Of a DNA stretch of 64,000 bases, positions 37,319 to 45,505 are shown piece by piece (the stretch's first letter is position 1; every line of letters starts with the position of its first letter). The position numbers and the translations under genes are program-made. The stretch is taken from the NCBI GenBank assembly GCA_000381625.1, contig KB906767.1:1156629-1220628 (forward strand), given 5' to 3'. The stretch is from Bryobacterales bacterium KBS 96. Lineage in GTDB: Bacteria > Acidobacteriota > Terriglobia > Bryobacterales > Bryobacteraceae. The notes beneath the pieces were generated by a model, which did not search any database, had not been told where the DNA came from, and was given only the letters and a program-made list of their open reading frames with translations.

Positions 37319-37416
37319 GGAAAGGTTCTCCTAGAGGGGATATCGGAAAGACCGCCAGCCGGGTCTTCAGGGTTGAATATGAGTGTACCCCATTGGAGCG
37401 TGTGGGGTTTGGCGGT

Positions 37417-38316
37417 TCAATCGCCGTAAGAACTGCGCGACAACGGTTCCTGTTCCACCGCCGTCTCAAAGCGTGACCGGGCTAGCCGCTCGCGGCCGGC
37501 GCGCGGCCAATCCAGCCGCATATCGCTGCAAATCTCATCCAGCATTTCAAGCGTGGTCGTGCGTTGTTCCATGGCGAATGCCGTCACGAGCAGGTTATCG
37601 CAAAGCGCGTTAATCACGCGCGGGATGCCGGAAGCACGCGTATAAATAGCGTCGATGACATCGAGAGAAAATAAGGTCTGATCGGCCATTCCGGCCCGGG
37701 TAAGGCGCGCATCGATATATTCGTGCGTTTGCTCGCGATTCAGCGGATTCAACGTACAGCGGAGCACAATCCGCTGCTTTAGCTGGCGCAAATTGGCGGC
37801 ATCGAGTTTGCGATCCAGTTCCGGCTGCCCGGCTAGAATGATCTGTAGAAGCTTGCCCTGCCGGTTTTCCAGGTTTCCAAGTAAACGGATCTCTTCGAGG
37901 ACATCCCATTCGAGGTTGTGCGCCTCGTCGACAATCAGAACGGCGGTCCGGCCTCGTTCCGCCTGTTCGACCAAAAGAGTGTTCAACGCAAACAACACGT
38001 CTGTTTTCGATTTGCGATCGCACTGCAGATCGAAATCGTAGGCCATCATCTCGAAGAACTGATCGGGCGTCAGCCGGGAGTTAAAAACAAACGCAAATTC
38101 GAATTGCTGCAGATCAAGGTAATCGCGCAGGCATTCGAGCATGGTGGTCTTGCCCGTGCCGACCTCGCCGGTGAGCGCAATAAACCCTTTGCGGCTTCGC
38201 ACCCCGTAAATGAGGTTGGCAAGCGCCTCCTCATGTTGAGGGCTCCGGTATAGAAACGCCGGATCGGGGCTCAGATTAAACGGGGTTTCGTGAAAACCAA
38301 AGAAAGCGTTATACAT
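37417..38316 (-). CDS. ExeA/GspA-like AAA ATPase
   Basis: 299 residues. MYNAFFGFHETPFNLSPDP is the typical start. Walker A is TGEVGTGKTTM (about 50-60), Walker B is VLIVDEAHNL, and SGIPRVINALCDN is the sensor-2 region. ExeA-type ATPases energise assembly of secretion pores or control exopolysaccharide export (PEP-CTERM/XrtA clusters). The peptidoglycan-binding C-terminal part of ExeA is missing here, and no secretin is in view. The gene lies downstream of mltG with a gap of 113 bases. Confidence 0.9.
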   Translation of the reverse strand: MYNAFFGFHETPFNLSPDPAFLYRSPQHEEALANLIYGVRSRKGFIALTGEVGTGKTTMLECLRDYLDLQQFEFAFVFNSRLTPDQFFEMMAYDFDLQCDRKSKTDVLFALNTLLVEQAERGRTAVLIVDEAHNLEWDVLEEIRLLGNLENRQGKLLQIILAGQPELDRKLDAANLRQLKQRIVLRCTLNPLNREQTHEYIDARLTRAGMADQTLFSLDVIDAIYTRASGIPRVINALCDNLLVTAFAMEQRTTTLEMLDEICSDMRLDWPRAGRERLARSRFETAVEQEPLSRSSYGD

Positions 38317-38429
38317 AGCGCGAACCGCGCTGCTTTGGAGATTGTTGCCTCCGAACTAGCACCATCATATCCCGAATGCGGTTTAATTCTCGCGAAATTC
38401 ACGATTAATCCGTCCTCTATCTTCCTTCT

Positions 38430-39440
38430 TCAGTGCCCTCCCCGGTACGCCTTTACGGCGAGATCATGTTCCTGGAGCGTTGATGAAAACGTGTGATGGC
38501 CGGAGCTTCCGGGCCGCGCCACGAAATAAAGGTAATCGGCCTTGGCTGGATCGAGGGCCGCTTTGAGAGACGCAATTCCCGGGTTCGACACGGGACCAGG
38601 AGGCATGCCGGTGTGCGTGTACGTGTTGTAGGGGTCCATGCTGGTCAGGTCGGATTTGTAGATCGTGCCACGGTATCGATTCTGGCGCAGCGAGGCGTAA
38701 ACAACTGTCGGGTCGCACTGGAGGGGCATATTCTGGCGCAACCGGTTCTCAAAAACGGCGGCGATCAACGGCCGCTCGTCGGGAATCGCCGTTTCCTTTT
38801 CCACCATGGAGGCCATGGTCACTACCCGGTGAACATCCGTGCCGCTCCGGCCCTCGGCAAGGCCACGCCATCGGCGGCGGAATTCAGCGGTCATTAACCG
38901 GCAAAGCTCGGCGGCAGTTGTTTTTCGAGTAACGCGGTAGGTGGATGGAAACAAATAGCCCTCAAGCGTGGGAGCGGCCGGATCAAGATCGCGGATTGTT
39001 TGCGGGTCGCTAGCGGCCTTCAGGAAATCCTCCGGCTTAACGGAATGCAGATTTTTCAGCAACGCCGAGATATCGTACATGTTGCTGCCCTCGGGCACCG
39101 CGAGTTCCTCAAAATAAATTTGGCCCCGGTGGATTTTCTCGAAGACCTCACCCGGCGTGAGCGGCTTGTCAAAAAAGTACTCACCGGCCTGAAGTGTCGT
39201 TTTGGGATGCAACGCGCGCCAGATCAGGAAGGCATAGCGGGAGCGGATCACTCCTTTGCCTTGCAGATTATCGGCAAGCTGTTTAGTGGTCGTGCCGCGT
39301 TCCAGTTCGACAAAAACACCGCCTGTATTTCCCTGGTAAGGCACAAGAAACTCCCAGGCCGCGAACCCCAGGATTCCGGCGATAACCAGAAGGATAATCA
39401 AGCCGCCGAAAAACCACCGTAAACACCCTCGATTATTCAA
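38430..39440 (-). CDS. mltG: Endolytic murein transglycosylase MltG
   Basis: 336 residues. A single N-terminal membrane helix (about 7-28; FFGGLIILLVIAGILG) leads to a LysM-like and then the YceG domain. MASMVEKETAIPDERPLIAAVFENRL includes the catalytic glutamate, and MPLQCDPTVVYA and YNTY...GMPPGPVSNPG are conserved. It cuts nascent glycan strands and sets their length at the inner membrane. The start is a TTG at 39440 with a strong GGGAGG five bases ahead; it overlaps the ruvX stop by eight bases. The open frame upstream to 39545 is antisense-free but without homology. Confidence 0.93.
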   Translation of the reverse strand: MNNRGCLRWFFGGLIILLVIAGILGFAAWEFLVPYQGNTGGVFVELERGTTTKQLADNLQGKGVIRSRYAFLIWRALHPKTTLQAGEYFFDKPLTPGEVFEKIHRGQIYFEELAVPEGSNMYDISALLKNLHSVKPEDFLKAASDPQTIRDLDPAAPTLEGYLFPSTYRVTRKTTAAELCRLMTAEFRRRWRGLAEGRSGTDVHRVVTMASMVEKETAIPDERPLIAAVFENRLRQNMPLQCDPTVVYASLRQNRYRGTIYKSDLTSMDPYNTYTHTGMPPGPVSNPGIASLKAALDPAKADYLYFVARPGSSGHHTFSSTLQEHDLAVKAYRGGH

Positions 39441-39897
39441 ATTCGCCTCCCGGCGACTGGCTGATGGAGTCGAGGTAACTTTCGAGCAACAACACCGCAG
39501 CCAGCCGGTCCACCGCCTTCTTACGCTGCTCCAGCGTAGCGCCACCCGCGCGCAGCACGCGTTCCGCTTCGACGCTCGTCAGCCGCTCATCCCAATAGAC
39601 GACCGGCAGCCCGCTTTTCCGTCGCAGGCGCTCGCCGAATTCGAGCGTATACTCACCCTGACGGCTGTTTTGGCCGCTCATATGCAACGGCTTCCCGATG
39701 AGAAGCAACTTGACCTCACGTTCCCGCATCAATTCGGTTAACCGGCTCAGGTCTTCACGGATACGTGTCCGGGCAAAGGTCGGCAGCCCTTGGGCCGTGA
39801 TGCCAAGCGCATCGCTGATCGCCAGCCCGATACGTTTTTTTCCGACATCGAGGGCCAGGATGCGGCCAAAGGGCGGCTGTTGTGCAGAATCTGGCAA
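39433..39897 (-). CDS. ruvX: RuvX/YqgF Holliday junction resolvase / 16S rRNA maturation nuclease
   Basis: 154 residues. ILALDVGKKRIGLAISD is the first RNase H-fold strand with the catalytic Asp, LLIGKPLHMSGQNS and the YWDERLTSVEAE region carry the further acidic residues, and a conserved DRLAAVLLLESYL end is present. The family processes the 5' end of 16S rRNA in E. coli. Here it is co-transcribed with mltG, a frequent arrangement. It is divergent from the AI-2E-type permease gene (61-base gap). Confidence 0.93.
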   Translation of the reverse strand: MPDSAQQPPFGRILALDVGKKRIGLAISDALGITAQGLPTFARTRIREDLSRLTELMREREVKLLLIGKPLHMSGQNSRQGEYTLEFGERLRRKSGLPVVYWDERLTSVEAERVLRAGGATLEQRKKAVDRLAAVLLLESYLDSISQSPGGEFE

Positions 39898-39958
39898 TCT
39901 AAATTATAGGGGTCGCGTCCAAGCGGGAAAGTACTGGCCCGGAGTGTAACGAAATACT

Positions 39959-41122
39959 GTGGCTCTTCTTACTCCACCTCTGCCTAGCCAGAGAATGATC
40001 AATATCGGGACCGGCGTCATCTCCACGGCGGTCGCGGTGGCGCTGCTGTATTATGGCCGGCCATTCTTCGTCACCGTTATCATTTCGGCGATGTGCGCCT
40101 TCCTGCTGGACCCCGCCGTTCGATTGGTGATGCGGCTCCGGCTGCCCCGCCCGGCGGCAACCGGCGTCGTGATCGCAATTGCGCTCGCGGCGTTATACCT
40201 TGTCGGTGTCGTGATCTGGGCTCAGGTTTCAAAACTGTCTCAGGACTTGCCCACCTATACGACGCGCGTCAGCGAACTGCTGGACAAAACCAGCGCAAAA
40301 CTGGACGAAATCGAGAACGGCATGCTGGATGCGATTGTCCCGAAACGGCTCCGCGAGCAGCAACAGGAGATCCAGCAGAAGCCGCAGGAAGCTGCAAAGG
40401 CGCGGCGGCGCCGGGCCGCGCCACCGCCGGCGACTCCACAGCCGCAGCAGGTCCAGGAAGTGCGCATTAAAACCGAACCACGGCCGGCGATCGCCGTTGT
40501 CTACGGTTACGCGGCGCATTATTTCCGGGCCATGCTAATGGCTTCGTTTGTTCCCTTCCTTGTCTATTTCATGCTGAGCTGGAGCGACCACTTCCGAAGA
40601 AGCATTACACACCTGTTCCGCGGCGAGCAGCGATTCTCCGTTGGGAAGAGCCTGGAAGACGTCGCGGAATCCACGCGCGCGTTTATTCTCGGGAATGTTG
40701 TGCTCGGTGTTTTGCTCAGCCTTGTAAGCGCCGCCGTCTTTTTCTTTTTGAAAGTGCCGTACTGGCCGCTGATCGGCATTGTTAGCGGATTCCTAAGCCT
40801 TTTGCCTTATGTCGGCTTGCCCCTGGCAATTTTGCCGCCGGTGCTCGCCGCTTTGGCGATACCGAACAAATTCACCGTGATTCTGACCATTGCGGCGGCC
40901 ACCGGTGCCCTGCATCTCGTCGCTTCGAATTTTCTCTATCCCAAGATAGTTGGCCGGCACGTCCACCTGAACCCCTTGGTAATTACGCTCGCGCTGATGT
41001 TCTGGACACTGCTGTGGGGTGGCGTCGGTCTCGTGTTGGCGGTGCCGATCACCGCGGCCATCAAGGCCGTCTGCGAGAACGTGGAGTCACTGCAACCCGT
41101 CGCGAAAGTTCTGGGAGACTAG
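39959..41122 (+). CDS. AI-2E/PerM-family permease
   Basis: 387 residues with seven to eight hydrophobic helices. ISAMCAFLLDPAVRLVMR in the first part, the LLPYVGLPLAILPPVLAAL stretch and the terminal VITLALMFWTLLWGGVGLVLAVPI match the family. The cytosolic or periplasmic region at about 120-180 is unusually long, Gln/Ala/Arg-rich and probably disordered. Family members include sodium-proton antiporters and AI-2 exporters. The start is a GTG. The P450 gene begins three bases after its stop. Confidence 0.87.
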   Translation: MALLTPPLPSQRMINIGTGVISTAVAVALLYYGRPFFVTVIISAMCAFLLDPAVRLVMRLRLPRPAATGVVIAIALAALYLVGVVIWAQVSKLSQDLPTYTTRVSELLDKTSAKLDEIENGMLDAIVPKRLREQQQEIQQKPQEAAKARRRRAAPPPATPQPQQVQEVRIKTEPRPAIAVVYGYAAHYFRAMLMASFVPFLVYFMLSWSDHFRRSITHLFRGEQRFSVGKSLEDVAESTRAFILGNVVLGVLLSLVSAAVFFFLKVPYWPLIGIVSGFLSLLPYVGLPLAILPPVLAALAIPNKFTVILTIAAATGALHLVASNFLYPKIVGRHVHLNPLVITLALMFWTLLWGGVGLVLAVPITAAIKAVCENVESLQPVAKVLGD

Positions 41123-41125
41123 TGG

Positions 41126-42550
41126 ATGAAGCGCGAAGCCGTTTCATACGGCGCGCGCGCAAAACAGATGAAGGCGCCACCCGGACCGCGCGGTTTAGAA
41201 GTTTTTGGTTTCCTCGGCGGCGGCAATGCCGGCCGTACGGTGAACTTTCTAGAACGCTCGGCGCGGCGCTTTGGCCCGATTTCCTCGTTCCGTATTTTGA
41301 CCAAACGCATTTACCTGGTGGACGACCCGGATTTGATCGAAGAGATCCTGGTGAAGCGCCAGCACAGTTTTGTTCGCGATACTGGGGCGGTCCTGCTCCG
41401 TGAATTAATCGGCGACGGTCTCCTGACGCGCGAGGAACCGGAGCACCGCGAGCGTCGGCGGATACTGCAACCGGCATTTCACCGCGACCAGATTGCGTCG
41501 TATGCGGATAGCATGACCCGCGAGGCTGAGAGAACGGCGAGCGATTGGCAGCCAGGCGCCGTGATCGATCTCGCGGCGGAGATGCGCCGGCTCACGCTGG
41601 CGATTGTCGGCGAGTGCCTGTTTGGCGCGGATTTTCGCGGAAGCGCGAAAGGCATCGCCGCCGTAATCCAGCGTGTGGGCAAGCGTTCGCAATGGCTGGT
41701 TCCCGGATTCGCGTTTTTGGAGCCGCTGGTGCTCGCCTACCGACGGGCGTTCCCGCGGGGACCCAGTTTGTTCTTCCGCTCTGAACGCGCGGAACTGGAG
41801 CGGATCGTCACGCCTATCATTGAGCGCCGCAGACAGTCACAGACGCGCGATGTCATTTCTCTTCTGATGGCCCAGCGGGACGAGACCGGCGGCCAGCTTT
41901 CCGACGAGGACATACGAAACGAGATCGTCACATTCGTATTGGCCGGACACGAAACCACCGCAACTGCGCTCACCTGGACCTGGTATCTGCTCGCGCAGCA
42001 TCCGGAGATCGAACGGAAGATGCACGCCGAGATCGGCGCGATAATCGGCGATCGCGCGGCAACGTTCGACGATATTCCGCGGCTCAGGTATACGTCGGCA
42101 GTATTCGCTGAAGCGATGCGGCTCTATCCGCCAGCGCTGCTTTTCGGACGGCGCCCGAAAGAGACGATAACGCTCGGCGGCTATACGATTCGCCGGGGTG
42201 CAACTATTTTCCTAAGTCCCTACATCACGCAGCGAAACGAGCGATTCTTTGAACGCCCGACTGCCTTCGAACCGGAACGATGGGAAGCGGGATCGCCTCC
42301 GAAGTTCGCCTATTTCCCGTTCGGCGGCGGGGCCAAAATGTGCATTGGGGAACCGTTTGCGCGCATGGAGGGAGTTCTGGTGCTGGCGGCGTTAGCGCGG
42401 CATTGGCGGCTGGCGCTCTCGAACGAGAAAGCTGTGGGCGTCGGATCAGGTATGATTCTTCGGCCCGATCGGCCCATCCTTATGCGGCTCGAACCCCGCC
42501 AGGCCGCTGCGAGCATGCCGCAACCGGCAAACGCCGCGGCATCTTTGTAA
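41126..42550 (+). CDS. Cytochrome P450
   Basis: 474 residues, soluble. The oxygen-activation helix has LAGHETTATAL, the ExxR pair is in FAEAMRLYPP, and the haem-cysteine loop is FPFGGGAKMCIGEPFA, so all three signatures are intact. The fold is closest to the CYP102/CYP4-like bacterial group rather than to CYP51 or CYP107. A monooxygenase acting on a fatty acid, terpenoid or similar compound is likely. No redox partner gene is adjacent. The start could be moved to the ATG at 41168. Confidence 0.93.
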   Translation: MKREAVSYGARAKQMKAPPGPRGLEVFGFLGGGNAGRTVNFLERSARRFGPISSFRILTKRIYLVDDPDLIEEILVKRQHSFVRDTGAVLLRELIGDGLLTREEPEHRERRRILQPAFHRDQIASYADSMTREAERTASDWQPGAVIDLAAEMRRLTLAIVGECLFGADFRGSAKGIAAVIQRVGKRSQWLVPGFAFLEPLVLAYRRAFPRGPSLFFRSERAELERIVTPIIERRRQSQTRDVISLLMAQRDETGGQLSDEDIRNEIVTFVLAGHETTATALTWTWYLLAQHPEIERKMHAEIGAIIGDRAATFDDIPRLRYTSAVFAEAMRLYPPALLFGRRPKETITLGGYTIRRGATIFLSPYITQRNERFFERPTAFEPERWEAGSPPKFAYFPFGGGAKMCIGEPFARMEGVLVLAALARHWRLALSNEKAVGVGSGMILRPDRPILMRLEPRQAAASMPQPANAAASL

Positions 42551-42554
42551 AATT

Positions 42555-43769
42555 TCAGGCCGGACTGACCACTCCCCGGCGCGGCACTGTAAACAATGCG
42601 GCCGCTCCCAACAGCGTCAATATTGCGCCATACAGAAAGCCGGCGTTGTACGACACGTTTGTCCAAAGGAAGCCGACCACAACGCTCGATGCAAGATCCC
42701 CGAACGAATTCGCCGTCGCGAGCGCGCCATAGCCGATGCCCCGCTTGTCCGACGGCAAATAGCCGGCCGCGACAGATCGTTCCATGGCATCCACGATGCC
42801 CACGTAAACGCCGGCAAGGATAAACAGAAACGCGAGATAGGGAATACTCGGCGTGCTCACGAGAAATAACAAGCACATGATGCCGAACAGCGCATATCCG
42901 ACGGAAAGAAACCGGCGCTTATCCACGCGATCGCCGATTGAACCCGCGGGATAGGAAACCGCCGCGTAGACAACATTGTGCAAGATGTAAAGTCCAATGC
43001 CATACCGCCCGGCTTTCGCGGCGCCGTAAACAGGCGTCAGCAGTTGTACGGCGCGGAGCACCAGCAACGTGTGCGCGAAATTGCCCAACCCGAAAACGCC
43101 GACAGCCGCGACGTAGCGCCAGTAAACTCGCGGCAAAGAACGAAGCGAAGACAACATCGTCCGTTGCGGGTGGGGCTGTAACGGAAGATCTCGAACGGCG
43201 AAGATCACGATCAAAACCGTGATGGCGCCAGGAATAAACGAGATGAGGAAGATGTGGCGCAGCGCGATTACGCCCACGAGCGACAACGCGATGCCGGGTC
43301 CAACGATTGCCCCCAGCGTATCCATCGCGCCCTCAAACCCAAAAGCTCGCCCATGTGCTTCGGGAGGCACGCTCTCTGAAAGCAACGCGTTCTTTACAGG
43401 ACCACGCGCCCCGCGCCCGATCCAGGCCACGGCGCGAATCACCAGCAGTTGCCACCATGCCGTGACAAACGCAAACGTTCCCATCATTGCCGTCACCAGA
43501 TAGCCGGCAATCAGAATCGGCTTGCGCTTGCCGATCCGGTCTGAATGATGGGACATCCAGAGCTTTACGAGGCTGGATGCCGCGTCCGAGACGCCCTCGA
43601 TTGTGCCCAATACCGCGGCGCCGCCGCCGAAAGAGGCAAGAAACAGCGGCAGCACAGCGGTCGCCAGCTCATGCCCCATGTCGGAAAACAAGCTGAGCAT
43701 GCCGATCGCAAACACGTTGCGGCTCAACCAGCGGATGGCGTTCGATTGCGTAGCCGTTTTGTCGGTCAT
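42555..43769 (-). CDS. Major facilitator superfamily transporter
   Basis: 404 residues, 12 predicted helices. Motif A is SHHSDRIGKRKPI between helices 2 and 3, with a second half-copy SIGDRVDKRRFLSVG. SLFSDMGHELATAVLPLFL at the start resembles the acidobacterial and proteobacterial MFS branch related to drug or metabolite efflux. It lies downstream of the DUF190 genes with 30 bases between, on the same strand, so it may belong to the fluoride-responsive operon. The substrate is unknown. Confidence 0.9.
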   Translation of the reverse strand: MTDKTATQSNAIRWLSRNVFAIGMLSLFSDMGHELATAVLPLFLASFGGGAAVLGTIEGVSDAASSLVKLWMSHHSDRIGKRKPILIAGYLVTAMMGTFAFVTAWWQLLVIRAVAWIGRGARGPVKNALLSESVPPEAHGRAFGFEGAMDTLGAIVGPGIALSLVGVIALRHIFLISFIPGAITVLIVIFAVRDLPLQPHPQRTMLSSLRSLPRVYWRYVAAVGVFGLGNFAHTLLVLRAVQLLTPVYGAAKAGRYGIGLYILHNVVYAAVSYPAGSIGDRVDKRRFLSVGYALFGIMCLLFLVSTPSIPYLAFLFILAGVYVGIVDAMERSVAAGYLPSDKRGIGYGALATANSFGDLASSVVVGFLWTNVSYNAGFLYGAILTLLGAAALFTVPRRGVVSPA

Positions 43770-43799
43770 TGACTTACTTCGAGCCTCGCGTGGAGTGCT

Positions 43800-44129
43800 T
43801 CACACAGTCTTTTGGACACGGATCATGCCGATATCGGAGACTGCGATCATTCCGTTAGGAAGCATTTTGCGCAGCTCGGGCAGAAGGCGCGCCGCGTTCT
43901 CCGGCGTTTCAACGATTGTCACCACAATGGGCAGATCTTTCCCGAGCATATGCGCCCGCAGGATTTCGGACGAACCACCATAGCCTTCGAGCGCCCGGAA
44001 AACGGTTGCTCCAGCAACGCCAAGCTCGCGGCAACGATCCACAATGGCGTCGTACAGACGGCGATCCTCGTAGCGGTCGTTTTCACTGAGATGCACTCGC
44101 AAAAGCTTGCCCGGTATCAGTTCAGTCAT
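43800..44129 (-). CDS. DUF190 (UPF0166) single-domain protein
   Basis: 109 residues. LLRVHLSENDRYEDRRLYDAIVDRCRELGVAGATVFRALEGYG is the DUF190 signature, followed by LPIVVTIVETPENAARLLPEL and a MIAVSDIGMIRV end. The fold is PII-like (ferredoxin-like, usually oligomeric). The ATG at 44129 overlaps the stop of the two-domain DUF190 gene by eight bases. Family members often sit next to crcB/fluC, but the molecular role is not known to me. Confidence 0.9.
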   Translation of the reverse strand: MTELIPGKLLRVHLSENDRYEDRRLYDAIVDRCRELGVAGATVFRALEGYGGSSEILRAHMLGKDLPIVVTIVETPENAARLLPELRKMLPNGMIAVSDIGMIRVQKTV

Positions 44130-44850
44130 TTCCGGCGCCTTCGCGCGCCAGAACTCGATACATCTCCGCATCGGATACGACAACAAGGCCGTCCTGCAGC
44201 ATGTCCGTGACAACGCCGACCAGTTCGTCAAGCCGCTCCGCCCGCTCTACAACTGAAATCATAATAGGCAAGTCCCGCGAGAAATGGAGCCGCCCGCTTT
44301 TGTGCGTGTGCCTCTTGACGCCATAACCGAGGATGCCGCGGTAAACGGTGGCGCCCGCGAAATCGAGCATGTGCAGCTTCTTCACAATCGCTTCATAGAG
44401 CGGCTCGCCATCGAGCTTGTCGGATTCACCAAGATAAATGCGAACCAGCTTTGCGGGGCCGGCGAAGTGATCATGCGGAGGATTTTGCGCAGGCTGCGAT
44501 TGCGGAGGTTCCATCTTTACGTTGGCGGCAGCTTTGATGATGGTCGTGTCCTGAACCTCTATCAAGCCATCCGTCACCATGTCATAAAGAAATGGCAGCA
44601 GTTCATCGACACGTTTCGGTGTTTCGATGAACTCGATCCGCACCGGCAGGTGATCGCCGGCATATTCGGATTTGGGATCGTGAACCTGTCCGTGGCTGCC
44701 AAAGCCGAGATCGGGCCGGATCACTGTCGCACCGGCAACCTGCTTCTGCTTCAGAAACGAGAAGATCACGTTCCAGAGCGGTTCAACGTGATGCCGCGTA
44801 TCGCCATTCACGTAAATGGTTACTTTTTTGGCCGCGCCCTTCGGTAGCAT
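44122..44850 (-). CDS. Tandem two-domain DUF190 protein
   Basis: 242 residues with two DUF190 domains joined by a Pro/Gln-rich linker (about 115-132). The first (about 8-110) has VTIYVNGDTRHHVEPLW and AGATVIRPDLGFG; the second (about 135-238) has LVRIYLGESDKLDGEPLYEAIV and AGATVYRGILGYG. Together with the next gene this gives three DUF190 domains, which could assemble into a pseudo-symmetric PII-like trimer. A strong AGGAGAG precedes the ATG. The gene is separated from crcB by 145 bases that contain a nested palindrome. Confidence 0.9.
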   Translation of the reverse strand: MLPKGAAKKVTIYVNGDTRHHVEPLWNVIFSFLKQKQVAGATVIRPDLGFGSHGQVHDPKSEYAGDHLPVRIEFIETPKRVDELLPFLYDMVTDGLIEVQDTTIIKAAANVKMEPPQSQPAQNPPHDHFAGPAKLVRIYLGESDKLDGEPLYEAIVKKLHMLDFAGATVYRGILGYGVKRHTHKSGRLHFSRDLPIMISVVERAERLDELVGVVTDMLQDGLVVVSDAEMYRVLAREGAGND

Positions 44851-44892
44851 GCGATCTCTCCTATCGTTTCAAAACTTACTCCGGAAATTGGC

Positions 44893-44974
44893 TGTGGCGC
44901 ACTACAACGGTAAATGGAAGTTCATTCAGAGCGGGCAGTGAACTGCCCGCCAACACGATGAATCGTGCGCCACA
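44893..44974. repeat. 82-bp nested palindromic element (REP/MITE-like)
   Basis: The outer arms are TGTGGCGCAC (44893-44902) and GTGCGCCACA (44965-44974), a perfect 10-base inverted repeat. The inner palindrome GCGGGCAGT-GA-ACTGCCCGC spans 44931-44950 and is also perfect. It lies between crcB and the DUF190 genes, where it could attenuate or stabilise the operon mRNA. It is unrelated in sequence to the element at 60753-60810. Confidence 0.82.
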
Positions 44975-44995
44975 ATCTTCTCCCGAAAAGGTCCA

Positions 44996-45370
44996 CTAGC
45001 GTTTTAGCATGAGCCATGCGCCCAGCCAAACTGCGAGATATCCAAACGCCACGCTGCTGACAACGTACAGCAGCCCGAGCAAAGGTGTTGCCGTCCGGCC
45101 GGCGAGATATGTTTCATATTCGAAGCTCGAGAAGGTCGTGTAACCACCCAGGAAGCCAGTCACAAGAAATAGCCGCCAGTTTGCATGGCCGGGCAGGCGC
45201 TCGCTAAACAGAGTCATCAAAAGGCCGATAAAAAAAGATCCGCTCACATTGATGAGGAACGTCCCCAAAGGGAAGCGCCCGGCGTAGCGCGTCATCACGG
45301 CCGCGCCGGCTGCGTAGCGCGCCACCGCGCCGGCTCCGCCGCCCAGCAACACAACCAGATATTTATCCAA
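44996..45370 (-). CDS. crcB: Fluoride channel CrcB/FluC
   Basis: 124 residues, four membrane helices. GGGAGAVARYAAG, the FPLGTFLINVSGSFFIGLL helix and GFLGGYTTFSSFEYE are diagnostic; the last has the Phe-box residues and polar track of the dimeric fluoride channel. It exports fluoride from the cytosol. The TTG at 45370, with GGAGAGG five bases upstream, gives the normal family start. An ATG further up (45463) would read through the riboswitch and is rejected. It is controlled by the fluoride riboswitch at 45411-45466. Confidence 0.95.
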   Translation of the reverse strand: MDKYLVVLLGGGAGAVARYAAGAAVMTRYAGRFPLGTFLINVSGSFFIGLLMTLFSERLPGHANWRLFLVTGFLGGYTTFSSFEYETYLAGRTATPLLGLLYVVSSVAFGYLAVWLGAWLMLKR

Positions 45371-45384
45371 TTCAACCTCTCCAA

Positions 45385-45419
45385 AAATGAAAAAGCTCCT
45401 GCATTTTTTAGCAGGAGCT
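45385..45419 (-). terminator. Intrinsic terminator forming the expression platform of the fluoride riboswitch
   Basis: On the minus strand a perfect nine-base stem, AGCTCCTGC / GCAGGAGCT, is closed by an AT-rich loop TAAAAAAT and followed by TTTTTC. The 5' arm includes the CUCC that the aptamer needs for its P1-type helix, so the two structures exclude each other. This predicts premature termination without fluoride. Confidence 0.88.
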
Positions 45420-45466
45420 ATCAGACTCAGCGCGCTGAGACGGTTATGGTGAGACTCCATCACCTC
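45411..45466 (-). promoter_or_regulatory. Fluoride riboswitch (crcB motif)
   Basis: The minus strand reads GGTGATGGAGTCTCACC, then ATAACC, then a stem GTCTCAGCGCGCTGAG, then CTGATAGCTCC. This fits the crcB RNA consensus: a GGNGAUGGnG...C-NCC hairpin, the AUAA joining segment, a small second hairpin and a terminal UGAU-CUCC that pairs back to GGAG. It lies directly upstream of crcB, and its 3' end overlaps the terminator arm. Binding of Mg/fluoride would hold the CUCC in the aptamer and allow read-through into crcB and probably the DUF190 and MFS genes. Confidence 0.92.
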
Positions 45467-45486
45467 GATATGCTGGTGAATTCACG

Positions 45487-45492
45487 ATTATA
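45487..45492 (-). promoter_or_regulatory. Probable -10 box of the fluoride operon
   Basis: A perfect TATAAT lies on the minus strand about 20 bases upstream of the riboswitch, with a TTGCGG hexamer 19 bases further up (45112-style spacing is long for a strong promoter). It sits just past the mutS2 stop, so the fluoride operon can be transcribed independently of mutS2. Confidence 0.55.
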
Positions 45493-45505
45493 AAGCACGC
45501 GCCGT

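Noticed and set aside
45371-45463. ATG start for crcB at 45463
   Set aside because: It would translate the riboswitch and terminator. The TTG at 45370 has a strong ribosome site and fits the family length.
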